NCBI RefSeq assembly: GCF_000005505.3
Contig: NC_016132.3
Span: forward strand, 20,140,501-20,204,500
DNA length: 64,000 nucleotides
Direction of reading: 5' to 3'
DNA from: Brachypodium distachyon
Lineage: Eukaryota; Streptophyta; Magnoliopsida; Poales; Poaceae
Position numbers and translations under genes: made by a program. Shown here piece after piece: positions 49,138 to 60,927 of the stretch (position 1 is the stretch's first letter; each line of letters begins with the position of its first letter). The notes under the pieces were generated by a model. That model was not told where the DNA came from and did no database searches. It saw only the letters and a program-made list of their open reading frames with translations.

Positions 49138-51560
49138 TCAGGTCGTCTTGCGTCGGTCCGAACGAACCAAAACATCTGCCAAAGTCTTGTTTTTAGTGAC
49201 GTCGTTTGTGCCTACATAAGGTCATTTGCTCAGTGTACAAGACTTTGAAGAAAAGCCACAATGCTAAAAATAACATCATAACAGTACAGATTCTTTGCAT
49301 TGCATACTAGAGCTACTGATGAATATTGATACATACAGCAGGCTGTCAAGAACTCAGCACAGCATACCCACACACCATCACAAGATGATAACAAATGGGA
49401 GGATCACATTTGTTTTTATGAGAACACTTAGTCAAATAAAGAAGCACATAGGAGTGATTAAAATGGGTACAAAATCCTTAAGGAAGCTTCTAAAGCAAAT
49501 TACAGAGAGAGAGAGGTAAAATGTAGAGCATGTAAGTGTAAATTATAAGTGCACAAATCAGGTTATAGACTGGAAATTCCAACTCTAATCACCTACTTTT
49601 GGGCCCAAGATAGTCGCTGATTCAGTTGTTTAGATCAAAGTAATCGCCCAAGACATGAGATTCATCCCAAAAAAATCCACACAAGTTAAGAAAATAAGCG
49701 AATAATGTTATGAACTGCATTTTTGAAACAGTTTCAGAAAAAAAGATGTTCAACTTCATAAATAAGAGTATGCACCATAGACCGCTGACCATAATATCAT
49801 TAACAAAGCTACTTCCTCGATTCCTTAATTCTTGTCTCAAATTTGCCCAAAAATGGATGTATCTATTTCTAAAAAGCGTCTAGATACATGTAATATTTGG
49901 ACAAAAATTATGAAACGGAGGGAGTACATTGTATCATACAACAAACATAGATTGCCAAATTTCTGCTAAAAAGCTAAATCACTCATACTACCACATAAAT
50001 GTTTGAAGATAATTTCTTTATCACCAATAACACAATAGAAAACATGGTTAGGAAACCACCAACTTGAATGGTTGAAGAAACATATGGAACAAATAAGAAC
50101 ATGCTCAAGAACACAAACAATGCAAAACACAATGGGCCAAAAACACATGACTTAAAATAAGCTTATATGTGGAGTCTCATCAGCACAGTATTAATCACTC
50201 ATGCTCTTATAAGAGATGTGTCACTGCAATCACCTGGAATGGTGCTTGATCCGAGAAATGAGGGGAGCACACATGGCAGAAGGAAGCTTGACTCGCATTT
50301 GCTTGGATGAACGCCACCACCTAACGCAGAAGATGTAATCGGTCTCTTCCAGCGCATGTCTATGCTAAAACAAAATCCTTTGCCCACGTCCGGCGCAGTG
50401 AGGTAGAGTAAGTCGGTGCTGAGTGGATCAAGAGCACCAATCAAAGGGGCCTCCTTCAGGCGGCGTCCTTCATCAGAAATGAGAGTGGAAAAGGACAGCT
50501 GGTGCTCCAGCTTCCAGCAGCCACTCTCGTCGTCCAGTGTGAACGATTTGATGCGGAACGGCTGCTCCTTAGAGACCTCAACAAACCGCAGCCTGCCGTC
50601 GCTGACCCCCATGCGCCGGTGCTTGACAAGCTGCCCCATCTCTGTCTCTCCCTGTTGGTCAGGAAGCTTGATGCCTCCCGGAAACTCGACCGGGCAGAGC
50701 TCAGGCCGGTCGCTGAACGGGTCGACGCAGACCGCGCCCCAGCTCACGTCCACCCACCAGAGCCGGCCGCCGAAGTCCAGTACCTCGTGATTCATGTACA
50801 TCCGGCGCTCCGGCGGCAGCGGAGACGGCAGCACCAGCTCCTCCCACTCCCCTGTGTCCGAGGAGAACCGGCGCAACAGGAATTGATGCCCGCCGTCGAC
50901 CACGCTGAGCTGAGCGGCGGCGTACTTCCTGGGCGGTCCGTGGCCGCCGTCGGCTTCGGTGAGGAGACCCGTGGCGGCGGTGTAGGTGTTCTCTGCGCCG
51001 TCGATGTCCGGGAGGCGGAAGAGCTGACCGGTGATCGGGTTGCAGACGAAACGCGATACGCTCATCGGGTCGCAGGAGGAGCGCGCGTACACATGGTCGA
51101 GGACCTCGAAAGGGGCGGCGTTCGGCACCTGGTGCACGAACATGCTCCAGGCCCTGGCGCGGTTCTTGAAAGTACTGAGCAGGAGGAAGCCGTCGCTGCT
51201 CGCGGCGAGGACGCCGCTGCCGAAGACGTTGACAAATTTGCTGTCGGCGCTGGAGTACGGACCGGAGGCCTGCCCGGGGGCGGTGGCGTGGGCCAGGAGC
51301 GGGGGCGGGATGCCGGTTCCGAAGGCGTTGGAGAAGTCCCGGCCGGTGCTGGAAGTGGCCGGAATGGGGTCCAGACCGAAGGCCTTCTTGGGGATGGAGA
51401 CGCGCGAGGCGAGCGGGGGCGCGGCGAGCGAGAGGGAAACGGCTCGCGCGGATTCGTCCGCCGTCGAGATCCGGTAAATCAACGCCCAGGGAAGGCGCGA
51501 GGCGCCGGTGGAGAGGGACCGGCGAAGGCGGCCGGAGAGGCCACGGAGCGGGAGCAGCAT
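49138..51560 (-). CDS. DUF1618 protein, copy A
   Basis: Two exons on the minus strand, 51560-50234 and 49211-49138 (1327 and 74 nt, phase kept), give 466 residues. The N-terminus is basic and Ser-rich (LRRSLSTGASRLPWALIYR), a typical mitochondrial presequence shared by all three copies. DUF1618 marks follow: FVCNPITGQLFRLPDIDG, GEWEELVLPSPLP, GGRLWWVDVSWGAVCVDPFS, RRMGVSDGRLRFVEVS and SGCWKLEHQLSF. The second exon encodes KTLADVLVRSDRR and the stop, an ending I know from other grass DUF1618 proteins, which supports the join. The function of the family is unknown. The start at 51560 aligns with the paralogues; an in-frame ATG 12 codons upstream is less likely. The 1,022-bp intron holds a Stowaway MITE (49812-49924). 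Confidence 0.85.
49812..49924. mobile_element. Stowaway MITE (113 bp) in a DUF1618 intron
   Basis: Same length and nearly the same sequence as 5309-5421, flanked by TA at 49810-49811 and 49925-49926. The shared core includes gtatctatttctaaaaagcg. It lies inside the intron of DUF1618 copy A. Confidence 0.9.
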
Positions 51561-52717
51561 TCCGGCGGTGAACGATTTTGGGGTGGTCGGAAGCAAGGGC
51601 GAAGGGGGAGAGGGTTTTGTGCTTGTGGTGAAATTGGAGAAGCGGAAGAGTGGGATGGTTCACATGGACTGGGTTCGCGCAGCTCTGGCAGAAAAGGCTT
51701 TTTCCCATGTGCTCGGTATAGACCCATCAAGGCCGCAACCGGCAACCGCAAGGCAATTTGGTTTGGTTTCTCGTCGGTATCCTCGCAAAGTGGCAAAAAG
51801 AGCTATACCGAAGACCAACAAAAAAAAAGGACCAACACAACTTTTCAATATCAAAACTATTTCAAAACACCAAACCGAACAAAATTCGTTCTCATGTTTG
51901 TCCAGCAATATATTTTCAGATCTACCTATGGCAGACAACTAGAGGTGACACAGGTTATCTCATGGTCTGGCCGTTTGGAGTGGAGAACTTTCAACTTTGG
52001 CCCATTTTAGACCAGGAAGAGAACGAGAACTAGTAGTGCTAGTGCATTGTGTTTCTGACCAGACTGATGCATCTTATTCCACGAATGCAGCTTCTGCTGG
52101 AATCAATGCCTTGGTGGCTAAGATTAAGAATGCATCACAATTTCTCATATACATGGAACTACGGAGTAATTAACAACGGAAACATCTTTGCAAGAGAACA
52201 AAATAAACAGAGTCTTTCTTCACAGCTTTGTGTACAGTAAGTTACTTGCATGCAGAGAATTTTATGCCTCGTTCAGTGCTGCTGCTAATCTTTTTGGTCA
52301 ATATAAAGAGGGTGGCTCTATAACATAATTTCTGCATTTACTCGCCAAAAAAAAAATCCCCGCATTACGATCAACAAATCGTGCCCTTCTTGGACACAGA
52401 CACCTTGGACACCCAAGGACATGTAGAACTAAGAAATTGAAGTCTATAGGTGTAGGACACAGATTCTTTTGAATCAGACACCCAAGCACATCTAGAACTA
52501 GAAAGTACTACTAATAGCAAGCAAGAGCAATTGAAACGATGAAGCCACAAGCACACGTAGAACTAAGAAGGTCTGTAAGCAAACATGTCTAGTACTGCTA
52601 CACCTTTTCCACCGTGCCTGGCACGATTTAAACTAACTCTAGTTCAAAACGTGACAATCTTTATGAAACGGAGAGAATAGCAAATAGCAATAGCAATTGA
52701 AACGATGAAGCGATTAC
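51561..52717. other. spacer between DUF1618 copies A and B
   Basis: The left part is the promoter side of copy A. I searched here for a last exon of copy B by the LADVLVR-type ending and found none. A degenerate repeat (catgtagaactaagaa and variants) occurs at about 52420, 52490 and 52555. The word gcaattgaaacgatgaag occurs at about 52527 and again at about 52694, the second beside the copy B splice donor. Confidence 0.4.
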
Positions 52718-53897
52718 CTGCGTGTGGGATCTTGCTGGATCCAAGCCACGGCGGAAGCACGCATGGTATATGCCAACCAGTGCTTTTGTGCGGTACACTA
52801 CAACTCTCAATTACCTCCTCCCTGCTCATGTCCACGGCAACGAGGTGCTTGCCGACCGTGAGATAGATGACATTGGCGTTCAGCGGGTCCAGAGCGCTTA
52901 TTTTCGGCGTCGCCTTCTCCGGCAAGGGCAGCCAAGGGTGGTCTCCATCCGCCCAGACCCGGCTGAGCACCAGGCGGTGCTCCATCGTTCAGCAGCCGCC
53001 GCCTTCGTCGTCGTCGAGCACAAAGGTGCTGAGAACGAACGGCTCCCGCTGCCACACCTCGGCGTAGCGCAGCTTTCCCTCGCTGACCACCACGCGCCGG
53101 TAGTTGTACACGCTCTTGCCCGGTGCAGGTAGCACGCTGCCCCGCGGTAGCTCCACGAAGCGGGGCTCCGGCTGGTCGCTGAACGGGTCCGCGGAGACGA
53201 CGCCCCAGCTCTGGTCCACCCACCACAACCTGCCGCCCAAGGCAAGGGCCTCTTGGTCCATCATCATCCGCCGCGCAAGAGGGAGTTGGTACGGCGCGGT
53301 CACTGTGATGTCCCACTTGCCCGTCTCCGAGAGGAACCGGATCATCTTGTTCCCATCTAGTTGGGCTACGGCGAACCCATCGGGCGGCCCGTGCCCGCGA
53401 TCTGCTTTGGTGAGGAAGCCCATGTCAGGCCACAGAAACTCCCACGGGCCGCCGATGTCCGGGAGGCGGGATAGCCGGCCGGTGAGAGGGTTGCAGATGA
53501 AGCGCGTGGCATAGGAGGCCGGCGGCAAGTGGCCGAGGTCGAAGTCCATCGATCGGCCTTCCCGATTGCTAGCCCCGGTGAGCATGTCGTAGATGGTGAT
53601 GAGGAGGAGCCCGTCGCCGCTCGTGGAGGACACATGGCCGATGAGGGCCTGCGAGACGCCGCTGCCGGGGTCGGGGGCGGCGCTGGCCCTGACGTGGAGC
53701 GCCGGGACGAGGAGGCTGGAGACGCGCGGAGGCTCGACGATGCGCACGGACGCACCCAGCGCCGATCCGGTGGCCGGAGTAAACTTCTCGAAGAGAGCCC
53801 AGGGAGGACGCGAGGCGGCCGTGGAGATGGAGCGCCGAAGGTAGTGGCCGGAAACCGCGGCGCCGGTGGAGAGGCCTAGGAGGCGCCGTAGCGACAT
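52718..53897 (-). pseudogene. DUF1618 protein, copy B, with nonsense codon
   Basis: The first exon runs 53897 to 52718 (1180 nt, ending in phase 1 at a gtaatc donor, exactly as in copies A and C). It has the shared mitochondrial-type start (MSLRRLLGLST, RRSISTAASRPPWALFEK) and DUF1618 marks (FICNPLTGRLSRLPDIGG, GKWDITV, GGRLWWVDQSWGVVSADPFS). At 52989-52991 a TGA replaces the Trp codon kept in the paralogues (C-W-K-L-E-H), and the frame then continues open to the donor. If this is not a sequencing error, the protein ends at residue 302 and loses its C-terminal third. No final exon was found. The start is uncertain: an in-frame ATG 21 codons upstream (53960) is also possible. Confidence 0.78.
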
Positions 53898-55768
53898 CGC
53901 GGCGTCCTGAGGTCGGTCGGTGGCGCACGCGCTTCTGCGAACCGTTGGTGCCGTGGTCACCCGGACCAGCAGAGACCAGAGGATTCTTCAAAAGGTGAGG
54001 TCCGGTTCCGTGGACTCGGTGCGCGCAGCTCGGATACCAGCGGGGTGGAACGACGAAAGCAGCGTGGGGTTGGCTCACGGCTATTCTTACGAGAGAACCC
54101 CTTTGGGCCCATAGGTCAGTCTCCATGGTCTACTGGTGTCGGTCCATGGAACGGGCTCCGTGTATTAGGAAATGCCGTACCGCTGCACGCCTCCCATTGA
54201 AAGAAACCTGCCCTGCATACGTCATCATTTTCCCGCCAAAATCCTGGGCAGGAAAGGTCGTTTTGCTCTATCCAAGGTTGCACACTAGGACCAAAAGTTT
54301 TTCCCAATCGTGCCTCTTCTTCCCACACAGGTTTCATCGAACGTAAAAATCAATTGGGAATTACAACTTTTAGTTCGGGAAATTCGAACTGAAACAAAAT
54401 TGAAAACCTTGCTCTCGACTGAAAAATGGCATGTGCACATGTACAATGGACGTGCATGACGGTAAGATCAGTAGCTTATCTTGACAGCTCAGACTCACGG
54501 TAGTCGCAATGGGGGTGGGGGCTGGGTAGAGGCAAAATTGGTTTAAGTTTTATCTAATTCGACGCAAGCATTCTCGAGTTAAAATAACTATTTCCTCGGT
54601 CCCAAAGTAACTTCTCCGTTCGAAAATAAGTGTCATGTTTTTCTTCAGAATAAGCGAATCTACAAAATGAAACTATGATTAAAAGAAATTTGAGGATGCA
54701 ACAGTCGATTCCCGCGATTCGATTAGAAAAAAGAATTTGCCCCCTTTATAAGGAAAACCGGGCCTAAGAACCGATAGAAACTTTGATATTAGCACAATCC
54801 CAGAACAATCAGGCCATAATAATTCTTCCTTTCTTTTTTGGAAATGATAAGCCATAATAATTCATAGTTCAAGCTTCAAAAATACTTTCAAAGTTAAAGA
54901 GTACAGAATGTTGCACCATGTTCTTGTTGTTGTTGTTGTTGATGCATTGATGGCCGTTTCATAAAACATACCGATGGATCAAACCATTCTACTGAAATTC
55001 AACAGTCATGCATAAGCAAAGCCAAAAGCCAAAATATGTAAAAACTTCCACCGGATCGCTAGCCTAACAAACCCAAATGTCTCACAGCACTCCCCCAAAA
55101 ATGAGAATCCAGGAAACTACCAACATCAGTTTCCTAATCCTCCAAAGCAACTGTCTTGACTTTTTTTGCGATACCTGCAAAGCAAATTGTAAACCTGAGT
55201 TCTCCAAATCTCTTTATAACAATTCCGAAAAAGAGGGTAACACTAGGGGATATCTGAATAATTGTGTGGACAGAATGAGTTCAGTATGAATACAAGAAAC
55301 ATGAGTTCAGAAGTAAACAATGGACCATGCAGATTCCCAATCCATATTCCTTTGGAATAATAATAAATAAATAAATAAAATGAGGTGCCACCCAAACACC
55401 GAACTTGCTTTGTTTGTCTTCCGTTGCCACAAAAATCACAAGGTCATGTTACAAAGTAGCAAGATCAGTTTAGGCAAGATCAGTAGGTGATAATTTTTTG
55501 GAATAACGAAAGACAGTGGCTCATCATAACGAAACTGTTGGGCATCTGCTAAACTCACCCTTATGAAACACTCCCAATTTTAACTTTGTAATATTAAGAC
55601 ATGACTGATGAATCCGAAAATAGTACTAGTACTCGATACAATTTGGCAGACAGCAGACACGCACTGAACAAGACATATTAGTTAGAGAAATGAAATGTGA
55701 TAAATAATACACAAAACAAGGAGAGATAGTTATGAGGAAGTACCGCAATGCAATGTAGCCAGTACACC
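53898..55768. other. spacer between DUF1618 copies B and C
   Basis: No gene is supported. There is a Stowaway-like fragment near 54590-54650, a (ttg)n microsatellite at about 54924-54942, and an (aata)n stretch at about 55358-55380. Confidence 0.4.
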
Positions 55769-57656
55769 TCACTTCAGCAGCTCTATTTCTAGATGGAAAG
55801 TCCCCATTTTGTCAGTGTCTGGCAAAGCCTCCCTTTTGCCAGTGGTCTTCTCGCTCCGACCTTCAAACATGCAAGAAGAACTTAACCAATCACAACATGT
55901 ATAAATGACTTGAAATGGAAAATGAGATTGAGACGTTGAACATGAGTCCTGAGTTCATATACCTTTAAGATAATTAGATGAGTGGAGTGCATATAGATAT
56001 GTAAATATTGAATCAAAGAAACAATAGAAAGTACCACGTTTTTAGGCTGTCTGATATGCAATACGCTAGATGAGGTAAGATTAGAGAATTTCCACTAAAT
56101 GGAGTAATTTCAAAGTAGGGAGTAAAAACTGGAATCAACTCCTTAGCTTTATTCACCTACAGCCTACTCTTCCTGCCTTGGCTGCATTTCTCCTTTGGTA
56201 TCTAGCAGCAGTGGACCAAAATAGGAAGGCTCCAAGCACAAAGCTTTCCCAAATTCACCTTAATTCCCCCCAAATTCCAGCACATGTATCTAGAGAACGC
56301 TACAATCTATATAGGCCACCAAGCACATAGTTTCAGAAGACATGTTGAAATGAAATGTGTGCAATCCAAAATTGTATACTAGTATACTTGTGTTCACCAT
56401 TTCCATAACTCAAACAAGCAACTGAAAGAAATGTGAATGTTACCTGCAGAAGGAATCTGGCTTGATTCCAGCCACGTTGGGAGCACACATGGTAGGAGGG
56501 GCAATTGGACTTGGGGTATAGCTAGACGAGAACTCCCAGTTACCTTCTCCTTAACCATGTCCAGGCCGAGAAGTTGGCCACCGCAGATTAAGTAGACAAC
56601 ATTGGAGTTCAGTGGGTCAATGGCCCCAATCGCCGGCATCTTCTCCAAGACCGAAGCGTGTTCATCCGCCCAAATTGGTGCAAAAGCCACCTCGTGGTCC
56701 AGCGTCCAGGAACTAGCCCCGTCGTCGAGCGAGAAGGAGCTGATCACGAACGGGTTCTCCTTGGACACCTCGACGTACCGCATCTTCCCCTCGCTGACAC
56801 CCACACGCCGGTATTTGCCCAGTGTCCTCGGAAACACGACGCCATCCAGGTCAGGCAGCACGCTCCCTCTCGGCAGCTCGACGAAACGGAGCTCCGGCCG
56901 GTCGCTAAGCGGGTCCGCCGAGATGGCACCCCAGCTCTCGTCGATCCACCACAGCCGGTCGCCAAAGGGCACCACGGCGTTCTCGATATGCATCCACCGC
57001 CCAGGCGGCAAAGGGGACGGCAAGCCGACCACCTTGTCCCACTCCCCCGTCTCCGAGAGAAACCGCCGCATGACGAAGCCATCATCCTCACAGCTATCGG
57101 CGGAAAACATCTCAGCTACCGCGTACCTATCCGGCGGCCCGTGCCCGCCTTCGGACTGGGTGAGGAGGCCGAGGTGGTGGTGCTTCGAGGTCCTCTTGGT
57201 GCCGTCGACGTCCGGCAGGCGGTACAGCTCGCCGCTGAGCGGGTTGCAGACGAAGCGCGTGAGTTCCGGCCGAATGTTCATGCCGAACCAGGACAAGTCG
57301 CGTATCGCAGATGACGAGGAGCCGCTGCCGTCGCCGATGGTGGGGGTGTTGAAGCGGGCTTCCCAGAAGCAAACGAGGAGGAAACCGTCGCTGCTCGTGG
57401 CGCCGGTTTTGCCTGAGACGAACCCGTACTCGCCGGTTTCGCGGTCGGGGAGGGGGCGCGGGTGGACGAAGTGGGCCGGGACGGTGAGGTTGGTAACGAA
57501 CGGGGGCTCGTTGACGTGGAAGGACGCGCCCGGCGACGGTGCTCCAGACTTGTCTACCGATGTTTTGTAGATCAGGGCCCACGGGGGCCGTGAGGCGGCC
57601 GTGGAGAGGGAGCGGTGGAGGCCGCCGGAGACGGCACCGAAGAGGCGGGAGAGCAT
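55769..57656 (-). CDS. DUF1618 protein, copy C
   Basis: Exon 1 is 57656-56444 (1213 nt) and a likely exon 2 is 55860-55769 (92 nt), giving 434 residues. The N-terminus (MLSRLFGAVSGGLHRSLSTA) is a mitochondrial-type presequence. DUF1618 marks are FVCNPLSGELYRLPDVDG, GEWDKVVGLPSPLPPG, GDRLWWIDESWGAISADPLS, RRVGVSEGKMRYVEVSKENP and ASSWTLDHEVAF. The exon 1 donor (TCTGCAG then gtaaca) is at the same place and phase as in copies A and B. Exon 2 was chosen for its acceptor, phase and stop; its peptide (RSEKTTGKREALPDTDK) has only a loose likeness to the usual KTLADVLVR ending, so that part is less sure. Function is unknown. Confidence 0.82.
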
Positions 57657-58198
57657 TCTGGCCGGTGCGGCGTTTTGGACTTTTGGTGTGGGAAACGGAG
57701 GAGGGGTTTTTCAGTGTGCTTTTCTTCGGAGGGACAGAGCCGAGCCGCGGCTTGCGGAGGGGCGTTGGCGCTGTGTTGCGGTGGGTTCACAGCGATGGCT
57801 TGACAGGGGCCGCAGGGCGAAGAGCCTCGTGACCTGTTCCGCCTAAACTTTTCTTCCTTTCTTTTTGACCCAGCTGTGGCTGTCCGTTCGAATTCGCTCC
57901 ACGGGATGGGACAGGAGAAATGAATGATCTGTGCATCGCCATGAACGTGGTTCAGTTCAACAGATCAGCATTACATGCAAGGAAAACCCAAGAAACAAAT
58001 GGACTTCGGTCCTCCGTGATTCATGGATAGTCCTTGTACTCCGCCGTACTACCAATGTCTCCAGATCAAGCTTTCTTTCTACACCACCACCACGGCACCA
58101 CCACTCCAGATCACCAGACCTGTTAAAGAGAAAAAATGACAGTACTCCGTATGAAGGAATGGCAAATGCACAATGCTTAATTATGAGTTGAGGTAATA
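57657..58198. other. upstream of DUF1618 copy C, no supported gene
   Basis: Promoter side of copy C, then short unrelated frames. No TATA box or repeat was identified with confidence. Confidence 0.35.
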
Positions 58199-59066
58199 AT
58201 AACCGCAGTACATAAACTTAAAGTGCGTGAGCAGTTTCATACAAAAACTTGAAAAATGGGGCCAGGTGGTCCAAAACTTATGCACTAAGTCATGTCTAGA
58301 TACATTCAAACTTAGTCAAACTTGAGACATCTTTTGTTGGACGGAGGAATATTGTGTATTCACTTTTGGTCGGATGTGTTTCGGAGCCGCCACGTGTCTT
58401 TTTAGCATTGCCAAGTCGTCCGACAGGGTCTTTTTTTATACTAAAAACCACTCGTTTCCCCTACGTTATTCTTCTTCTCTCTCCTAAATTGACAAATCAC
58501 TGGCGCGGCGAGGAAGGAGGGCGATGTCATGGTCGATATTGGTGAGCCTGGGTCGAGTCGACGGGCTACTCACTGAGGCGGTGGTATCGGCCGCAGAACG
58601 ATCGACGGTGAGGAGTAGGCGACGGTGACCGGAGTAGATGAGGTTCCAACAGCATCCTCGCTCCGTAAATTGCTTCGCCGCCAGAAGCTTCCGTCGCCGC
58701 CGTGGAGCTCGAGGTGAAAGGATTTCGGGAGGAGACGAACCGACGCCATGATTGAAAAGAACGAGATGATTATGCTATATGAAGAGGTGCAGCCTGTGAT
58801 GGTAAATAGAAAGAAAAGAGACATTTTTGCAAAATTCTATCGCCTTGCATTGCCTAGGGATGAGAAAGAAGAAAAATGTATTTCGATCGCATGGGCTAAA
58901 ATGAATTTTTTTTTTGCAAAATCGCCTAAACATCCAGCGTGGCTAATTCGGACTAATGTAGGCATTAATCACCCGCGAAAACATGTTTTGGACCACCTGA
59001 CCCCATTTTTCAATTTCTTGTATGAAATTGTTCACGCGGTTTAAGTTTATGTACTAGGGGTGTTAT
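58199..59066. mobile_element. TIR-type non-autonomous DNA element
   Basis: The ends form inverted repeats of about 75 bp. The left at about 58199-58275 includes gtacataaactta and aaaaatggggccaggtggtc; the right at about 58990-59066 includes the reverse of gtacataaacttaaaccgc and aaaaatggggtcaggtggtc. The exact ends and target duplication are not clear, so the superfamily is not assigned. A Stowaway end (about 58285-58347) is nested just inside the left repeat. No transposase is seen. Confidence 0.7.
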
Positions 59067-60202
59067 TAACTCTTATATTTTTCTGAAAGAAAAGGTATTC
59101 TCTACCTTAATTTCATTTTATATTTCCATCATCCATGTGGCACAGCAAGAATTTATTTCTCTTCCATGTGAACTAGAGGGTATGGCTCGCTTCGCCTCGC
59201 CGTTAATTTTTTTTGTATGCTTTTACACGCAAGGTAACGTCGTGAAAGAGAGCTTATTTGATTTTCTTCGACCTACAGCCATCTGCTATTAAGAGAAAGA
59301 CAAAGAATATGTGTGCGTTGAATTTTGTATATGCTTTTTGTATTTGTGAAAGTATTAAGTGTTATAAGTTAATCAAAATCATTGTTATAGTGCATGCGGA
59401 TATATTCAGAACGTCCTGTTATTGCTTATCTCATCATTTGTTTTTGATGTAAAGCACGGGCTATTAAACAGAGTTGTCCCTTGTTCTATGTCTTATTCTT
59501 ATTTATTTATTATGTAGGTGGAATTATCCGGAGGTTATCATGTTTACACGGGTAGCGATGCAGACACCGTATGGCCGTGTTTTGTTTCCTTCGTGCGTAT
59601 ATGCGGGTAACATACGGCAACACATGTACAAAATCCTGTGACTTGCTTACCGGCTAGTAAGTGGCTGTAAAGGCTGCCATGGTAGTGGACAATTAGACGT
59701 CGGCGGTTTCTTTTTTTTTTTCTTACTTCGTCCTTTTAGAGAACGTGCTGTGCTGACAATGTAAAAGTGGCAGTCCTTTCCTAGTGACAAGGAACGTAAA
59801 TGTGATCTGGGTTACTATCGTTCCTATATCTCGTCGATCTAGACAGGTGTAATGTGCGCGCGAACGTGTCGTTTCATCAGTTTACTATCTAGCGACCTGT
59901 CTGCATGTAATATAAATTCACAGCTGTTGTTAGGCACGTGTCTTCTCTTCTGCAACATTCTTGTGTGTGTATATATATATATATGATCGTGGAACACTGC
60001 CTATGCTTGCTTCTCATCATGTAGTACCAAGAGTAGAATCAGTAGACTTGTCCCGTTAATCCAAGTGTGATCGCGTCTTCGTACTGTTTCCATGGATCAC
60101 ACTGCGCCTGTTGGACCTCAGCACATACGCTGTAGATTTTCACGTTAATGGTGTCAAATTAAAAACAATATTCTTGTTTTTGTTCAGCGTTGATCTTTAC
60201 GT
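59067..60202. other. AT-rich intergenic or intronic DNA
   Basis: It holds a (ta)n stretch at about 59970-59984 and no recognised coding exon. If the exon at 60203 belongs to a host gene, part of this could be its intron. Confidence 0.35.
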
Positions 60203-60217
60203 ATGTCATTACCCTTT

Positions 60218-60426
60218 GTTTATGCAGCTGCGCCTGTGGTCGTGATCCCTCGTCGATCCATTCTGGCTGAGGCGGCAAGGAGTCTTGGCGCTCCTGTGCC
60301 GTCGTATGAGATGGATCATAATAACGGCAGGCACACGTGCACTGTCAAGATGGTAATCCCCATGAGATGCCATCCAGTGCTCGAGGACTATTCATGCGGT
60401 TGGTCGTGCGGCCGCTACCGCAGCTA
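60218..60426 (+). pseudogene. interrupted exon, possible dsRNA-binding-like domain
   Basis: After a good acceptor (tttatgcag) the + frame reads AAPVVVIPRRSILAEAARSL and GAPVPSYEMDHNNGRHTCTV up to CGWSCGRYRS, where the Harbinger element begins. The order of a helix-like start, then two strands, recalls half of a double-stranded RNA-binding domain, but the likeness is weak and I do not claim the family. The missing downstream half suggests that the insertion cut the exon. Confidence 0.3.
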
Positions 60427-60927
60427 GAGCAAGTCCAGCAGACTACTCAAATTTGAACCCTCAAATCTCTATATAGGGATTCCCTAAACAAGATTTTCTC
60501 CTCAAATTTCTCATCTCCCCGGCAGACTATTCAAATCTCAGCCCCTATAATTCATTTTTTCATATTTTATTCATATCCTTCAACCGTTTTTGCAAACATC
60601 TATATTTCAAACGACTTGAATTGAAATTTTGTATTTGAAACGCTTTTAATTTAAATTTAATAGTTGTATTTTATTTATATCCAATTATTAAATAAACTAT
60701 AATATTATAATTTAATTATCTGAATTTTTTAATTAATGAATATGTTGCAACAGATCTTTTACAACGTCTATTTTCTCAACGTCTATTTTCTCAACGGCTC
60801 TTTTCCAAACGGCTATATTTTGAATGGTTATATTTCCAACGGATATATTTTTTGGTCTATATATATGTGGAGCTCTGAAGCATTGTTCCTTCACTCTCTG
60901 CCACATCTCTCAGCCTCCTCTCACAAA

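Noticed and set aside
50502..52010. Plus-strand frame of 502 codons
   Set aside because: It runs antisense through DUF1618 copy A; composition is that of a GC-rich shadow frame and no domain is seen.
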